Assembly: GCF_000971335.1 (NCBI RefSeq)
Contig: NZ_JZJL01000005.1
Location: forward strand, 62,001-126,000
Reading direction: 5' to 3'
Source: Chromobacterium vaccinii
GTDB lineage: Bacteria > Pseudomonadota > Gammaproteobacteria > Burkholderiales > Chromobacteriaceae
Length of the DNA: 64,000 nt
Shown here: one piece after another, positions 45,601-53,648 of the stretch
Layout of the letters: each line of letters begins with the position of its first letter
Position numbering within the stretch: the stretch's first letter is position 1
The notes under the pieces: model-generated
Database searches by the model: none
Told to the model about the DNA's origin: nothing
What the model saw: the letters and a program-made list of their open reading frames with translations, nothing else
Translations under genes and position numbers: made by a program

Positions 45601-48141
45601 CCGTCGCTGCTGGCGGTCCAGGCGGCCAGGACGCCGGACGCGCCGGCGCTGCTGGACGAGGCGCATGCGCTCGGCTACGCCGAAACCCGCGCCCAGGTAG
45701 CGCATCTGGCCGGAAGGCTGCTCGCGGCCGGCGTCAAGCCGGGCGACATCGTCGCCGTGGCCTTGCCGCGCTCGGTGCACCTGAGCCTGGCGCTGATGGC
45801 GGCGCAGGAGGCCGGAGCCGCCTACCTGCCGCTGGACACCGGCTACCCGGACGAACGGCTGGCCTATATGGTGGCCGACGCCAAGCCGGCGCTGATCGTC
45901 ACTTGCGCCGAGCTGGCGCCGCGCTTTGCGTCCATGGGCACGTTGCTGTTGCAAGACGCGCTGGCGGCCGATCCGCAGGCCTTCGACGCGCCGGCGCTGA
46001 CGCCGGACCACGCCGCCTATCTGTTGTACACCTCCGGCTCCACCGGCCGGCCCAAGGGCGCGCTGGTTTCGCACCGCGCCATCGTCAACCGCCTGCTGTG
46101 GATGCAGCACGAGTACGGCCTGGGCGCGGACGACGTGGTGCTGCAGAAAACGCCTTGCAGCTTCGACGTGTCGGTATGGGAATTCTTCTGGCCGCTGATC
46201 GTCGGCGCGCGGCTGTTTATGGCGCCGCCGGACGCGCACCGCGACCCGGAGGCGCTGCTGGAGCTGATCGCCGCGCGCGGCGTCACCACCTTGCACTTCG
46301 TTCCGTCGATGCTGGCGGCGCTGCTGGCGCACATGCGGGGCGACGCGGCGGCGCGTTCGGCCCAGGCGGCCGGCCTGCGCCGCGTGTTCTGCAGCGGCGA
46401 GGCGCTGTCGCGCGAACTGGCCGACGGCTACGCCGGCCTGATGGACGCGCCGCTGCACAATCTGTACGGCCCGACTGAGGCGGCGGTGGACGTCAGCTAC
46501 CAGCCGGCGGCCAAGCCGGCGCCGGAATCGGCCAGCGTGCCCATCGGCCTGCCGGTGTGGAACACTGCGCTGCGGATACTGGACGCCGCGCTGCTGCCGG
46601 TGCCGGTGGGCGCGCCGGGCGAGCTGTATCTGTGCGGCGTGCAGCTGGCCCACGGCTATCTGGGCCGGCCGGATCTGACCGCGGCCCGCTTTGTCGCCGA
46701 TCCGTACGCCGACGGTGAGCGAATGTACCGCACCGGCGACATCGCGCGCTGGCTGCCGGACGGTGCCGTCGAGTACCTGGGCCGCAGCGACGACCAACTG
46801 AAGATTCGCGGCCAGCGCATCGAGCTGGGCGAGATCGAGGCGGCGCTGCTCTCGCAGCCGGGCGTCGCCCGCGCCGTGGTCCACGCCCGCGCGCTGGGCG
46901 GCCAGGCGGCCCACGCCGCCGGCGCCGACAACCGACAGTTGGTCGGCTATGTGATCGCGTCCGATCCGGACAGCCCGCCTGATGTCGACGCGCTGCGCGC
47001 GGCGCTGGCCAAGGCGCTGCCGGCCCACATGGTGCCAGTGGCGGTGATGCGCCTGGCGGACTTCCCGCTCAGCGCCAACGGCAAGCTGGACCGCAAAGCG
47101 CTGCCGGAGCCGTCTTCGACGGCGGCGGCCAAGGGCCGCGAGCCGCGTCCGGGCCTGGAGAGCCGCATCGCCGCGCTGTTCGCCGAGATATTGGAATGCG
47201 ACGCGGTGCGCGCCGACGACGACTTCTTCGCGCTGGGCGGCCATTCGCTGCTGGCGATGCGGCTGGCGGCGACGCTGCGCCGCGAGCTGAAGCTGCCGGT
47301 GTCGGTTGGCCAGATCATGAGTTCGCCGACGGTGGCCAAGCTGGCGGCTGTGCTGTCCGATAGTGGCCTCATGTCCGACCCGGCACTGGCCGGCTTCGGC
47401 GAGGTGCTGCCGCTGCGCGCCGGCAAGGGGCGGCCGCTGTTCTGCATCCACCCGGCCTCCGGCTTCGCCTGGCAGTACAGCGGCCTGTCGCGCCATCTGC
47501 GGCCCGGCCTCGCGCTGGTGGGGCTGCAGTCGCCGCGCCCGGAAGGCGCCATCGCGCGCTGCGCCGATATGGATGAGGTGTGCGAGCACCATCTGGCCAA
47601 TCTGCGCTGCGTCCAGCCGCAGGGTCCGTATCACCTGATCGGCTACTCGCTGGGCGGCACGGTGGCGCAGGGGCTGGCGGCCAGGCTGCGAGCCGAGGGC
47701 GAGGAGGTGGCCTTCCTGGGCCTGCTTGACACCTATCCGCCGGAGGGCCAGGACTGGAGCGGCCCGACCGAGGACGAGGCCAAGGCCGAAGTGGCGCGCG
47801 AGCAGCAGCAGTTCATGTCCGCCACCGAGGATGCCGCCGACGCCTTCATGCTGCGCGAGAAGACCGAGATGTTCGGCCACATCGTCGCCAATTACCAGGA
47901 TGCGGTGCGGCTGCTGTCGCAGGCGCGCACGCCGCGCTACGACGGCGCGGCCACGCTGTTCGTCGCCCGCCGCACCCTGCCCGAGGGCATGGACGTGCGC
48001 GCAACGTGGCGGCCGCATCTGGCGGGCCTGACCGTGCACGAGCTGGACTGCGCGCACGAGGATATCGTGTCGCCGCAGTCGCTGGAGACGCTGGGCCCGT
48101 TGCTGGACGGCATCCTGAAGGAGGTGAACAGCCTGGGGTGA
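39655..48141 (+). CDS. vbaF: NRPS for catecholate siderophore (C-A-T-E-C-A-T-TE)
   Basis: 2828 residues. C1 with HHVCVDG (153-159); A1 with YTSGSTGKPKG (from 616); T1 with LGGDSIS (Ser1012); E with HHLAVDG (from 1183); C2 with HHLVVDG (from 1675); A2 with YTSGSTGRPKG (from 2125); T2 with LGGHSLL (Ser2531); TE with GYSLGG (Ser2665). A2 residues read D-V-W-H-F-S-L-V-D, the serine code of EntF. A1 reads about D-G-E-D-M-G-F-I-S; the two acidic residues suggest a basic amino acid (Lys, Orn or Arg), and the E domain makes it D. Likely product: cyclised or linear trimer of DHB-D-(basic)-L-Ser, as in trichrysobactin. GTG/TTG start at 39655. Matches VbaF by recollection. Confidence 0.9.
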   Translation: MLTIETKPSAVERELPLFGSQLGIWLADQIAEQKNTYAVAHCVELDGAIDAERLRQSICLGLAEADTVVAQYLETPDGPAQLLRQGLSAENLPHPEIHDLSAEADPESLARRWMREDLSADLPADGERPLYLHRLFKLAGGAGERWFWYQRYHHVCVDGYSFAALTRRIADLYQALGRGEAPPPSPFVSFADVAAERESYLASPRCEEDRAFWRGYAAALPSPSTLSARDALAGDGAANVDVLRRRFEIAGGTAAPQAMAAVFAYQARMSGKSRVAMGVPFMRRMGSAALRAVGPVVNVLPVALDIDDGDDLATLARRLADELKQVRRHERYDAEQIQRDSGMVGSNRALYGATLNLKIYDQSLRLGEVTGVTLPLAVGPIDDIEFGLWQQGEALVVELSANPARYDAAELEWHAWRLRGFIAALAGGTAVGDAPLHSAAEKAALDEWSHGPRVSAPAGARTALDVFLASAARYENETALVCGDERLSYGLLSARVAQLARELLSRGIGDGSVVGVAVPRSVDTVVAILGTLAAGAAFLPLDLDYPPERLALMCEDAAPTLLLTRSGVRARLPSLPALCLDDDAVRARLAARAAQPLDDAERLRPLDGDRLAYMIYTSGSTGKPKGVMIAHASFLNLLLSQQSGLFGDFVRVRGRRVRTMQTASLSFDGALEQLFWLFMGQEVHLCDEELRRDAQQLVDLVRRERIDEMDVPPSLLRQMLDCGLMDDGHWQPGMVMVGGEAVPPALWEEMRGYSQLHFHNFYGPTEYTISALGAPGSIAEEPVVGRPVANTRALVLDAALRPVAIGVAGELYLAGAGLGLGYLNRPSLTAARFVASPFGDGELMYRTGDLARWNARGQMDFIGRVDHQIKVRGFRIEMGEVEHALASLPGVNAAVVLAEAVGGSHRLIAYCTMADAGRHEEAGLSAALLAQVAETLPDYMVPSALAVLPEWPVNINGKIDRKALPAIRPQNAAAGREPANDAERLLCAAVAKVLNLDSTSPDDDFFQLGGDSISAMSLGTELRRAGFLLRPRDVFAKRTPAGMAAALQPLSAANQAADDAAGPLGRLPIVSWFAEQYGMASRFVQGVWLKAPAALAPEHLAAGLLALQRAHPALRSRAADGQLHLDAAPAALDARTLIEAAPDATPDQLFETACARLDPENGLMLQAALRSGADGKHVLLAIHHLAVDGVSWRALLPELRSACEAAMAGEAVQLPREDFGLREWAKTLAGQAPARHGELAMWRGMLAGKADALSAKALAPARDRHDAARHSRALLGEAASAALLQKLPNACRATVEEILLAALLLACRGEFDAQRLRVGLESHGRHAGDDGIDLGRTVGWLTAEYPALFDLSTREAGDAAALEALRAVKRVMRAMPDHGLGYSVLRYLDDEHGPALGALEAQSRPALLFNYLGRFQASDGEWTPLAAGGRFADAFAVDIDPALPLQYGLEANVFVDESGAAPRVAVNWTWADALFDAAAIDRLGQRMDSAIAALARLAERDPLAAADTLVASETLGAGGAPLSDAELAALCARHGSLAAALPVLPLQQGLLFHAQLGEAAGKYNSITRVTFEGPLGSDRLRAALAAVLRRHPQLAAGFDSEVQAEPLQLLPLVLPEWPWRELELAASADETEALQALEREELNRDFTVGGPSEGPLLQATLARHGQLSTLFLTAHHLVVDGWSTPIMLRDLLAAYGDGPDTLPAIRVDYPSVVRALAARDLTPARQLWLQTLDGVKPTLLFGQQTAAPEVREFELVLPQALEDALTERCRERGLTLNTAMQGMWGALLSVLTGRNDVVFGSPVSGRFSPVDGVDEHIGLFSNTIPVRVVLRPDAPLWEQLADLQARQIRLLERDGLGLAEIQRLAGAATLFDTLLVVENYPDQDMQSRDYHCARIASLRNRGHTHYPLTVLALPGDRLRLLIEYRDLVKDPGQLAERMQSLLEHLAYQPELPWSVFNPLTGAERELIERVNATAAVIPETTLPSLLAVQAARTPDAPALLDEAHALGYAETRAQVAHLAGRLLAAGVKPGDIVAVALPRSVHLSLALMAAQEAGAAYLPLDTGYPDERLAYMVADAKPALIVTCAELAPRFASMGTLLLQDALAADPQAFDAPALTPDHAAYLLYTSGSTGRPKGALVSHRAIVNRLLWMQHEYGLGADDVVLQKTPCSFDVSVWEFFWPLIVGARLFMAPPDAHRDPEALLELIAARGVTTLHFVPSMLAALLAHMRGDAAARSAQAAGLRRVFCSGEALSRELADGYAGLMDAPLHNLYGPTEAAVDVSYQPAAKPAPESASVPIGLPVWNTALRILDAALLPVPVGAPGELYLCGVQLAHGYLGRPDLTAARFVADPYADGERMYRTGDIARWLPDGAVEYLGRSDDQLKIRGQRIELGEIEAALLSQPGVARAVVHARALGGQAAHAAGADNRQLVGYVIASDPDSPPDVDALRAALAKALPAHMVPVAVMRLADFPLSANGKLDRKALPEPSSTAAAKGREPRPGLESRIAALFAEILECDAVRADDDFFALGGHSLLAMRLAATLRRELKLPVSVGQIMSSPTVAKLAAVLSDSGLMSDPALAGFGEVLPLRAGKGRPLFCIHPASGFAWQYSGLSRHLRPGLALVGLQSPRPEGAIARCADMDEVCEHHLANLRCVQPQGPYHLIGYSLGGTVAQGLAARLRAEGEEVAFLGLLDTYPPEGQDWSGPTEDEAKAEVAREQQQFMSATEDAADAFMLREKTEMFGHIVANYQDAVRLLSQARTPRYDGAATLFVARRTLPEGMDVRATWRPHLAGLTVHELDCAHEDIVSPQSLETLGPLLDGILKEVNSLG

Positions 48142-48158
48142 TGGATTCCGGCAAATGA

Positions 48159-48184
48159 AAATGGCCCCTAACGGGGTCATTTTT
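48159..48184 (+). terminator. Terminator after the NRPS gene
   Basis: AAATGGCCCC (48159-48168), loop TAAC, GGGGTCATTT (48173-48182), with one G-U pair and a T run. Lies between the converging NRPS and ABC ATPase genes. Confidence 0.85.
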
Positions 48185-48207
48185 CATGGCGGGACGGCAA
48201 GCCAAGC

Positions 48208-49044
48208 TCAGCGCGGAATCACCATCGGCGTATGGCTGACCGGGTCCTCGATGATCAGGCAGGGCAGGCCGAACACCTGCTCGATCAGCACGGCGCTGAC
48301 GATGCGCGACGGCGCGCCCTCGGCGACGATGCGGCCGTCCTTCATTGCGATCAAGTGGGTGGCGTAGCGGCAGGCGTGGTTGATGTCGTGCAGTACCGCC
48401 ACCAGGGTGCGGCCGCCGTCGCGGTTGAGAGTGCGGAACAGCTCCAAGAGCTCGATCTGGTGGGCGATGTCCAGATAGGTGGTGGGTTCGTCCAGCAGCA
48501 GCAGCGGCGTCTGCTGGGCCAGGGCCATCGCCACCCAGGCGCGCTGGCGCTGGCCGCCGGACAGCTCGTCCACCAGCCGGTCGGCCAGCTCGGCGGTGCC
48601 GGTGGCTTTCAGCGCTTCATTGACCGCGCTTTCGTCTTCGCGGCTCCATTGCCGCAGCAGGCCCTGATGCGGGTAGCGGCCGCGCGCGACCAGGTCGGCC
48701 ACGGTGATGCCGTCCGGCGCGACGGCGCTTTGCGGCAGCAGGCCTAGCTGGCGCGCCACCGCCTTGGCCGGCTGGCTGTGGATGTCGCGGCCGTCCAGCC
48801 TCACTTGGCCGTCCAGCGGTTTCAGCAGGCGGCTAAGGCTGCGCAGCAGAGTCGATTTGCCGCAGCCGTTGGGGCCGATGACGACGGTGAAGGAGCCATC
48901 GGGAATGCGCAGGTTCAGCTGCTCGCAGATCGTCCGTTGGCGGTAGCCCAGGCGCAGGCCGTCGCCGGACAGCCTGGGCAGGCCGGACGCAGGCAGGGCG
49001 GGATCGATGGCGGCGGGGCTGAGCTTCAGGGACAGGGTGGTCAC
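48208..49044 (-). CDS. Ferric siderophore ABC transporter ATPase (FepC-type)
   Basis: 278 residues. Walker A GPNGCGKST, Q-loop LLPQSAVAPDGITV, signature LSGGQRQRAWVAMALAQ, Walker B LLLLDEPTTYLDI, switch His in VLHDINHACRY. Start is GTG 49044, overlapping the stop of the permease gene by four bases (GTGA). Energises import of ferric catecholates with the two permeases. Closest to the FepC/CbrD group. Confidence 0.92.
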   Translation of the reverse strand: MTTLSLKLSPAAIDPALPASGLPRLSGDGLRLGYRQRTICEQLNLRIPDGSFTVVIGPNGCGKSTLLRSLSRLLKPLDGQVRLDGRDIHSQPAKAVARQLGLLPQSAVAPDGITVADLVARGRYPHQGLLRQWSREDESAVNEALKATGTAELADRLVDELSGGQRQRAWVAMALAQQTPLLLLDEPTTYLDIAHQIELLELFRTLNRDGGRTLVAVLHDINHACRYATHLIAMKDGRIVAEGAPSRIVSAVLIEQVFGLPCLIIEDPVSHTPMVIPR

Positions 49045-50084
49045 GATTTCGTGCCTCCGGTTTGGCGCAGCAGCAGCCACAGCAGGTAAAGGCCGCCGAT
49101 GCAGATGGTGACGACGCCAACCGGCAGCTGGCGCGGATAGAACAGGTGTTGGGCGGCGTAGTCGGCCGCCAGCAGCAGCAGCGCGCCAGTCCAGGCGGCG
49201 GTGAGCGGGCTGGTGGCGCGCGCGCGCTGCAGGCGCTGGGCGATCTGCGGCGCGGCCAGCGCGATGAAGGCGATCGGGCCGGCGGCCGCGGTGGCGGAGG
49301 CGATCAGCGCCACGCCCAGGCCCATAAGCGTCAGCCGGGCGCGCTCGGCCGGCACGCCCAGCGCATTGGCGCTGTCGTCGCCCATTTCCAGCAGCCGCAT
49401 CCGCGGCTTCAGCGTCAGCGCCGCCAGCATCGCCAGCAGGCAGAACAGCGCCGACGGCAAGCCCTTGCTCCAGGTCATGCCGTTCAGCGTGCCGGCGCCC
49501 CAGATCGCGGCGCTCATCGCCGACTCCAGGCTGGCGTTGATCAGCAGCCAGCTGTTGAGCGCGCTCAGCATGGCGCTGACGGCGATGCCGACGATGATCA
49601 GCCGGAGTCCGTGCGCGCCGCGCCGCCAGGCCAGCAGGTAGACCAGCGCGGCGGAGGCGAGGCCGCCGGCCAGCGCGCCGCCGGCGATCTGGAAATGGCT
49701 GCCGCCGATGGTGGTGATCACCAGCAGCGCGCCGGTGTAAGCGCCGGTGTTGAAGCCCACCACGTCCGGGCTGCCCAAGGGATTGCGCAGCAGTGACTGG
49801 AAGATCGCGCCGCTCATGCCCAGCGCCGCGCCGATGACCAGCGCCATCGCCACCCGCGGCAGCCGCCATTGCTGGACCACGGCCACGTTCAGCCGGCTGC
49901 CCTGGCCTTGCAATGCCGCCCACACTTGCTCGACGCTCAGATGCAAGGCGCCTGCGCGCAGACTCAGCAGCGCCAGCGCGGCGCAGGCCGCCATCAGCAG
50001 CAGCGCCGGGCATAGCCGGCCCGGCTTGATGCGAAGATTGAAGCGGCCGTCTGGATCGCCCAGCCGCAGATGCGCCGTTTTCAT
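49041..50084 (-). CDS. Ferric siderophore ABC permease (FepG-type)
   Basis: 347 residues with about nine or ten helices. FecCD family: GAALGMSGAIFQSLLRNPLGSPDVVGFNTGAYTGAL and AAAGPIAFIALAAPQIAQRL are the conserved regions. Starts ATG 50084, overlapping the FepD-type gene stop (ATGA). Forms the inner-membrane channel with the next gene. Confidence 0.92.
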   Translation of the reverse strand: MKTAHLRLGDPDGRFNLRIKPGRLCPALLLMAACAALALLSLRAGALHLSVEQVWAALQGQGSRLNVAVVQQWRLPRVAMALVIGAALGMSGAIFQSLLRNPLGSPDVVGFNTGAYTGALLVITTIGGSHFQIAGGALAGGLASAALVYLLAWRRGAHGLRLIIVGIAVSAMLSALNSWLLINASLESAMSAAIWGAGTLNGMTWSKGLPSALFCLLAMLAALTLKPRMRLLEMGDDSANALGVPAERARLTLMGLGVALIASATAAAGPIAFIALAAPQIAQRLQRARATSPLTAAWTGALLLLAADYAAQHLFYPRQLPVGVVTICIGGLYLLWLLLRQTGGTKS

Positions 50085-51097
50085 GCCTTGCCTCCCGATC
50101 CGCCGTGGCTGCGCGCCAGCCAGATCAGTGCCGGAGCGCCGATGAAGGCGGTGACGATGGACACGCGCAGCTCGCCCGGCGTCAGCAAGCGGCCGGCGAT
50201 GTCGGACAGCAGCAGCAGTATCGGCGCCAGCAGGATGGTGAAGGGCAGGCTCCAACGCAGGTCGGCGCCGCCCAGCCGGCGCGCGACGTGGGGAATCATC
50301 AGGCCGACGAAGCCTATCGGCCCGGCGACGGCGGTGCTGGCGCCGGACAACAGCGTGATGGCGGCCACCGCGCCGCTCTGGATCAGCAGCGGACGGCCGC
50401 CCAAGCTGACCGCCAGATCGTTGCCCAGGCCCATCGCGTTCAGCGGGCGGGCCAGCAGCAGCGCCAGCATGCCGCCGGCCAGGATGGCGGGCGCGGCCAG
50501 GCCGACGGCGGCCATGTCGCGCACGTCCAGCGTGCCGGCGTTCCAGTAGCGCAGACGGTTGAAGGCGATGGGGTCGAGCAGGGCGATGGCGGCGGACAGG
50601 CCCATCAGCACCGCGCCGACGGCCACGCCGGCCAGCACGATGCGCAGCGGATCGGCGCGGCGGCCGCGCGCGCCCACGGCGTAGACCAGCAGCGTCGCGC
50701 ACAGCGCGCCCGTCGCCGCGCAGGCCATGTAGCCGCCTTGGCTGTCCACGGCGAGGAAGGCGACGCCCAGCACCATCGCGAAGCTGGCGCCGGCGTTGAC
50801 GCCGAGTATGCCGGGATCGGCCAGCGGATTGCGGGTCAGCGCCTGGATCAGCGCGCCGGACAAGCCCAGCGCCGCGCCGGCCAGCAGGCCCAGCAGCGTG
50901 CGCGGCAGCCGCCCCTGCAATACGACCACGCTGTCCGGCCCGGCGGCGCGGCCAAGCAGGCTGTCCCAGACGGTGGCGAGCGGAATCGGCTTGGCGCCCA
51001 GCGCCAGGCTCAGCACGGATACGACGGCCAGCAGCGTCAGGCAGGCGAGCAAGAGCGTCATCCGTCGGCGCGTGGCCGCATGAGGGCGAGTAGGCAT
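50081..51097 (-). CDS. Ferric siderophore ABC permease (FepD-type)
   Basis: 338 residues, FecCD family: AGAALGLSGALIQALTRNPLADPGILGVNAGASFAMVLG and VAGPIGFVGLMIPHVARRLGG. Start set at ATG 51097 (MPTRPHAATRR); the upstream ATG at 51142 would begin within the divergent promoter region and precede a poor N-terminus. First gene of the fepDGC set, divergent from the EntS-type exporter. Confidence 0.9.
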   Translation of the reverse strand: MPTRPHAATRRRMTLLLACLTLLAVVSVLSLALGAKPIPLATVWDSLLGRAAGPDSVVVLQGRLPRTLLGLLAGAALGLSGALIQALTRNPLADPGILGVNAGASFAMVLGVAFLAVDSQGGYMACAATGALCATLLVYAVGARGRRADPLRIVLAGVAVGAVLMGLSAAIALLDPIAFNRLRYWNAGTLDVRDMAAVGLAAPAILAGGMLALLLARPLNAMGLGNDLAVSLGGRPLLIQSGAVAAITLLSGASTAVAGPIGFVGLMIPHVARRLGGADLRWSLPFTILLAPILLLLSDIAGRLLTPGELRVSIVTAFIGAPALIWLARSHGGSGGKA

Positions 51098-51100
51098 GAT

Positions 51101-51121
51101 TAAATGAAAATGATTCCTAAT
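51101..51121. promoter_or_regulatory. Weak Fur-box-like site, fepD/entS promoters
   Basis: TAAATGAAAATGATTCCTAAT lies between the divergent permease and exporter genes. It fits three AAT-type hexamers only loosely. Proposed from context and partial match. Confidence 0.4.
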
Positions 51122-51239
51122 ACGAATCTGCAATGTTACCATGCAAACTCCATGAAGAAACCACGCCGCGGCGTGACGCCGTCAATTTTTTCCGCGCGCG
51201 GCCACTGAGCCGCGCTTCTCGAACCACTGCGTTGATAAC

Positions 51240-52514
51240 ATGAAAAAATCGCCCATCTTCGTCGATTTCAGCCTGCTCAGGCTCAATCCTCATTTCCGCT
51301 CCATTTTCATCGCCCGGATGATTTCGGTGTTCGCCTTCGGCATCCTGATGGTGGCGGTGCCGGTGCAGATCCATCAACTCACCGGTTCCACGCTGCAGGT
51401 GGGCGCGGCGATGGCGCTGGACGGCATCGGCATGTTCGCCGGCCTGATGTGCGGCGGCGTGCTGGCCGACCGCATGGACCGCCGTCGCTTGATCCTGCTG
51501 GGCCGGACTTCTTGCGGCCTGGGCTTTCTGGCGCTGGCCTTGAACGGCTTCATGACCAACCCGTCGGTGACGGCGCTGTATGTGGTGTCCACCTGGGACG
51601 GTTTCTTCAGCGGCATCGGCATCACCTCGCTGATGGCGTCGATTCCGGTCATCGTCGGCCGCGAGAATCTGCCCGCCGCCGGCGCGCTGAGCATGCTGAC
51701 CGTGCGCTTCGGCGCGGTGCTGTCGCCGCTCTTGGGCGGCTTGATCATCACCGCCGCAGGCGTCAATTGGAACTACCTGCTCGCCGGCATCGGCACGCTG
51801 GCCACGCTGATTCCGCTGACCCGCCTGCCGTCGCTGAAGCCGCAAAACGCCGAACCGTCGCACCCGCTGCGGTCCTTGATGGAAGGCTTTGAATTCCTGT
51901 GGCAGAACAAGGTGGTCGGCGCGGTGGTGGCGGTGGGCACGCTGCAGACGTTGCTGAGCGCGGTGCGGGTGCTATACCCGTCGCTGGCCGAGGATGGCTA
52001 CGGCGGCGGCGCGTTCGAAGTCGGCCTGATGTATTCGGCGGTGCCGCTGGGCGCGATGCTGGGCGCCTTCACCAGTGGCTGGGTGGGCGGGTTGAGCCGT
52101 CCCGGCGCGATGATGCTGGCCTGCGTGACCGCCTCGTCGCTGGCCATCGCATCCTTGGGAGCCTTCACCCACCTGGCTTACGGCCTGGCGGCGCTGGTGG
52201 TGCTGGGCTATCTGGGCTCCATCGCCTCGTTGCTGCAGTTCACGCTGGTGCAGGGCCAGACGCCGGACCACCTTCTGGGCCGCGTCAACAGCCTGTGGAA
52301 CGCCCAGGACGTGGTGGGCGACAGCCTGGGCGCGCTGGGTCTGGGCGCGCTGGCGCGGGCCTTGGCGCCGCTGATGGCGGTGGCCTGGTTCGGCGCGGGC
52401 GCGGCCGCGGCGGGTTTGCTGATGTGCGTGGGCTTTGGTTCCTTGCGCCGCCTTTCCGGCGGCAAGCCGGAGCAGGCCGAAGGCGAACCGGCGGAGCAGG
52501 CGGCGGGGTCTTGA
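51240..52514 (+). CDS. MFS siderophore exporter (EntS-type)
   Basis: 424 residues, about twelve helices. EntS features: FVDFSLLRLNPHFRSIFIARMISVFAFGILMVAVPVQIHQLTGSTLQVG, GGVLADRMDRRRLIL and LVQGQTPDHLLGRVNSLWNAQ. EntS moves newly made enterobactin from cytosol to periplasm. Divergent from fepDGC, as in enteric bacteria. A Ser/Glu-rich tail ends the protein. Terminator follows. Confidence 0.92.
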   Translation: MKKSPIFVDFSLLRLNPHFRSIFIARMISVFAFGILMVAVPVQIHQLTGSTLQVGAAMALDGIGMFAGLMCGGVLADRMDRRRLILLGRTSCGLGFLALALNGFMTNPSVTALYVVSTWDGFFSGIGITSLMASIPVIVGRENLPAAGALSMLTVRFGAVLSPLLGGLIITAAGVNWNYLLAGIGTLATLIPLTRLPSLKPQNAEPSHPLRSLMEGFEFLWQNKVVGAVVAVGTLQTLLSAVRVLYPSLAEDGYGGGAFEVGLMYSAVPLGAMLGAFTSGWVGGLSRPGAMMLACVTASSLAIASLGAFTHLAYGLAALVVLGYLGSIASLLQFTLVQGQTPDHLLGRVNSLWNAQDVVGDSLGALGLGALARALAPLMAVAWFGAGAAAAGLLMCVGFGSLRRLSGGKPEQAEGEPAEQAAGS

Positions 52515-52534
52515 GCTTCGCGCGCCGAGCCATG

Positions 52535-52562
52535 AAAAAAGCGGACTTCGGTCCGCTTTTTT
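52535..52562. terminator. Bidirectional terminator, UUCG loop
   Basis: AAAAAAGCGGAC (52535-52546), TTCG, GTCCGCTTTTTT (52551-52562). Stable C(UUCG)G tetraloop, usable from both sides by the converging exporter and binding protein genes. Confidence 0.93.
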
Positions 52563-52584
52563 ATTGTCGCCGCTCGGGCGGTTT

Positions 52585-53586
52585 TCAGCCGAACTGCTTG
52601 CGCAGCCGCGCCAGCAGATTGCGCGCGCTGTAGTAGTCCAGGCGGAAGGTGTCCAGGCCGGCGGCGTACACCTGCCTGGCCTTCACCGCCGGATTGCCGG
52701 CCAGGAAGGGATTGGCCAGCACCTGCGGCACCTGGTCCTGGTCGGCGTTGAACAGGATCATCGATTTGCCTTGCAGGCCGTCGGCGAACTTCTCGCCGGT
52801 CAGCTGGATGATGTCGTGACGCACGCCCATGCTGGTATTGCCTTTGACGCTGTCCGGCGCGGTGGCCAATTCAAAGCCCAGCGACTGCAGCAGCTTGCCC
52901 TGCGCCGATTGCGGGGTCCACAGATTGGCGCCGGAGCCATCCTCGTAATAAACCAATGCCGCCGTCGGCTGCGGCGGCAGCTTCAGCGCGGTTTTCACCT
53001 GTGCCGCTTCGGCGTCGAAGCCGGCGATGGCGGCGCGGGCATCGGCCTCGCGGCCGCTGGCCCGGCCCAACAGCGTCGCCAGCTCCTGCCAGCTCTTGTC
53101 GTCGTAATTCACCACCAGGGTCGGGGCCATCTGGCTCAGCTGTTCGTACAGTTTCAGCGCGGAGTCGCCGCCGGTGCCGGCCATCACGATCAGGTCCGGC
53201 TGGGCGGCGATGATGGCCTCGGCGTTGGGTTCGCCCTGGTACAGCGGCGTCACGCCGCGTTGCTTGGCCACCGCGCTCCACTGGGTGAAGAAGCCTTGCT
53301 CGTCGGTGACTTTGGAATGGGCGGCGCTGGCCCCGCTGGCGACCACCGGCGCGTTGATGGCGAGCAGGGTGCCGGTCAGCGTCACGCTGGTGGAGACGAT
53401 GCGTTGCGGCATCTTGTCCAGCGTCAGCTTGCCCTTGGGCGTGTCCAGCGTGCGCGGCCAGCCGGCGGAAGCGGCTGCCGCGTCTTCGGATTGGGCCGGG
53501 GCGTCGCAAGCGCTGAGCAGCGCGGCGAGGCCGGCTGCGGCGGCCAGGCGCAGCGCGTCGCGGCGCGTGGCGTGGAGGAGCGGCAT
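52585..53586 (-). CDS. Siderophore periplasmic binding protein (FepB-type)
   Basis: 333 residues. N-terminus MPLLHATRRDALRLAAAAGLAALLSACDAPA: lipobox LSAC (lipidated Cys) preceded by two Arg, so Sec or Tat export and anchoring in the inner membrane are possible. Family III binding protein: QRIVSTSVTLTGTLLAINAPVVASG, IIAAQPDLIVMAGTGGDSALKLYEQLSQMAPTLVV, and VYAAGLDTFRLDYYSARNLLARL near the end. Start ATG 53586 has AAAGGAAA upstream; ATG 53604 is the alternative. A Fur box lies 48 bases upstream. Confidence 0.9.
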   Translation of the reverse strand: MPLLHATRRDALRLAAAAGLAALLSACDAPAQSEDAAAASAGWPRTLDTPKGKLTLDKMPQRIVSTSVTLTGTLLAINAPVVASGASAAHSKVTDEQGFFTQWSAVAKQRGVTPLYQGEPNAEAIIAAQPDLIVMAGTGGDSALKLYEQLSQMAPTLVVNYDDKSWQELATLLGRASGREADARAAIAGFDAEAAQVKTALKLPPQPTAALVYYEDGSGANLWTPQSAQGKLLQSLGFELATAPDSVKGNTSMGVRHDIIQLTGEKFADGLQGKSMILFNADQDQVPQVLANPFLAGNPAVKARQVYAAGLDTFRLDYYSARNLLARLRKQFG

Positions 53587-53633
53587 GGAGTGTTTCCTTT
53601 GCATTCGAGAGCGTCCGGCGATTTTATTGCAAG

Positions 53634-53648
53634 TGATAAGTATTATCA
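53634..53648. promoter_or_regulatory. Fur box upstream of the binding protein gene
   Basis: TGATAA (53634-53639), GTA, TTATCA (53643-53648): perfect inverted repeat within AGTGATAAGTATTATCATT. It should repress the FepB-type gene in iron; it is also 239 bases upstream of the RND adaptor start on the other strand. Confidence 0.82.

Noticed and set aside
43876-48180. 1434-codon antisense frame over the NRPS gene
   Set aside because: Same cause; the plus-strand frame has all NRPS motifs. The antisense frames at 39730-43026 and 55618-58149 are rejected likewise.
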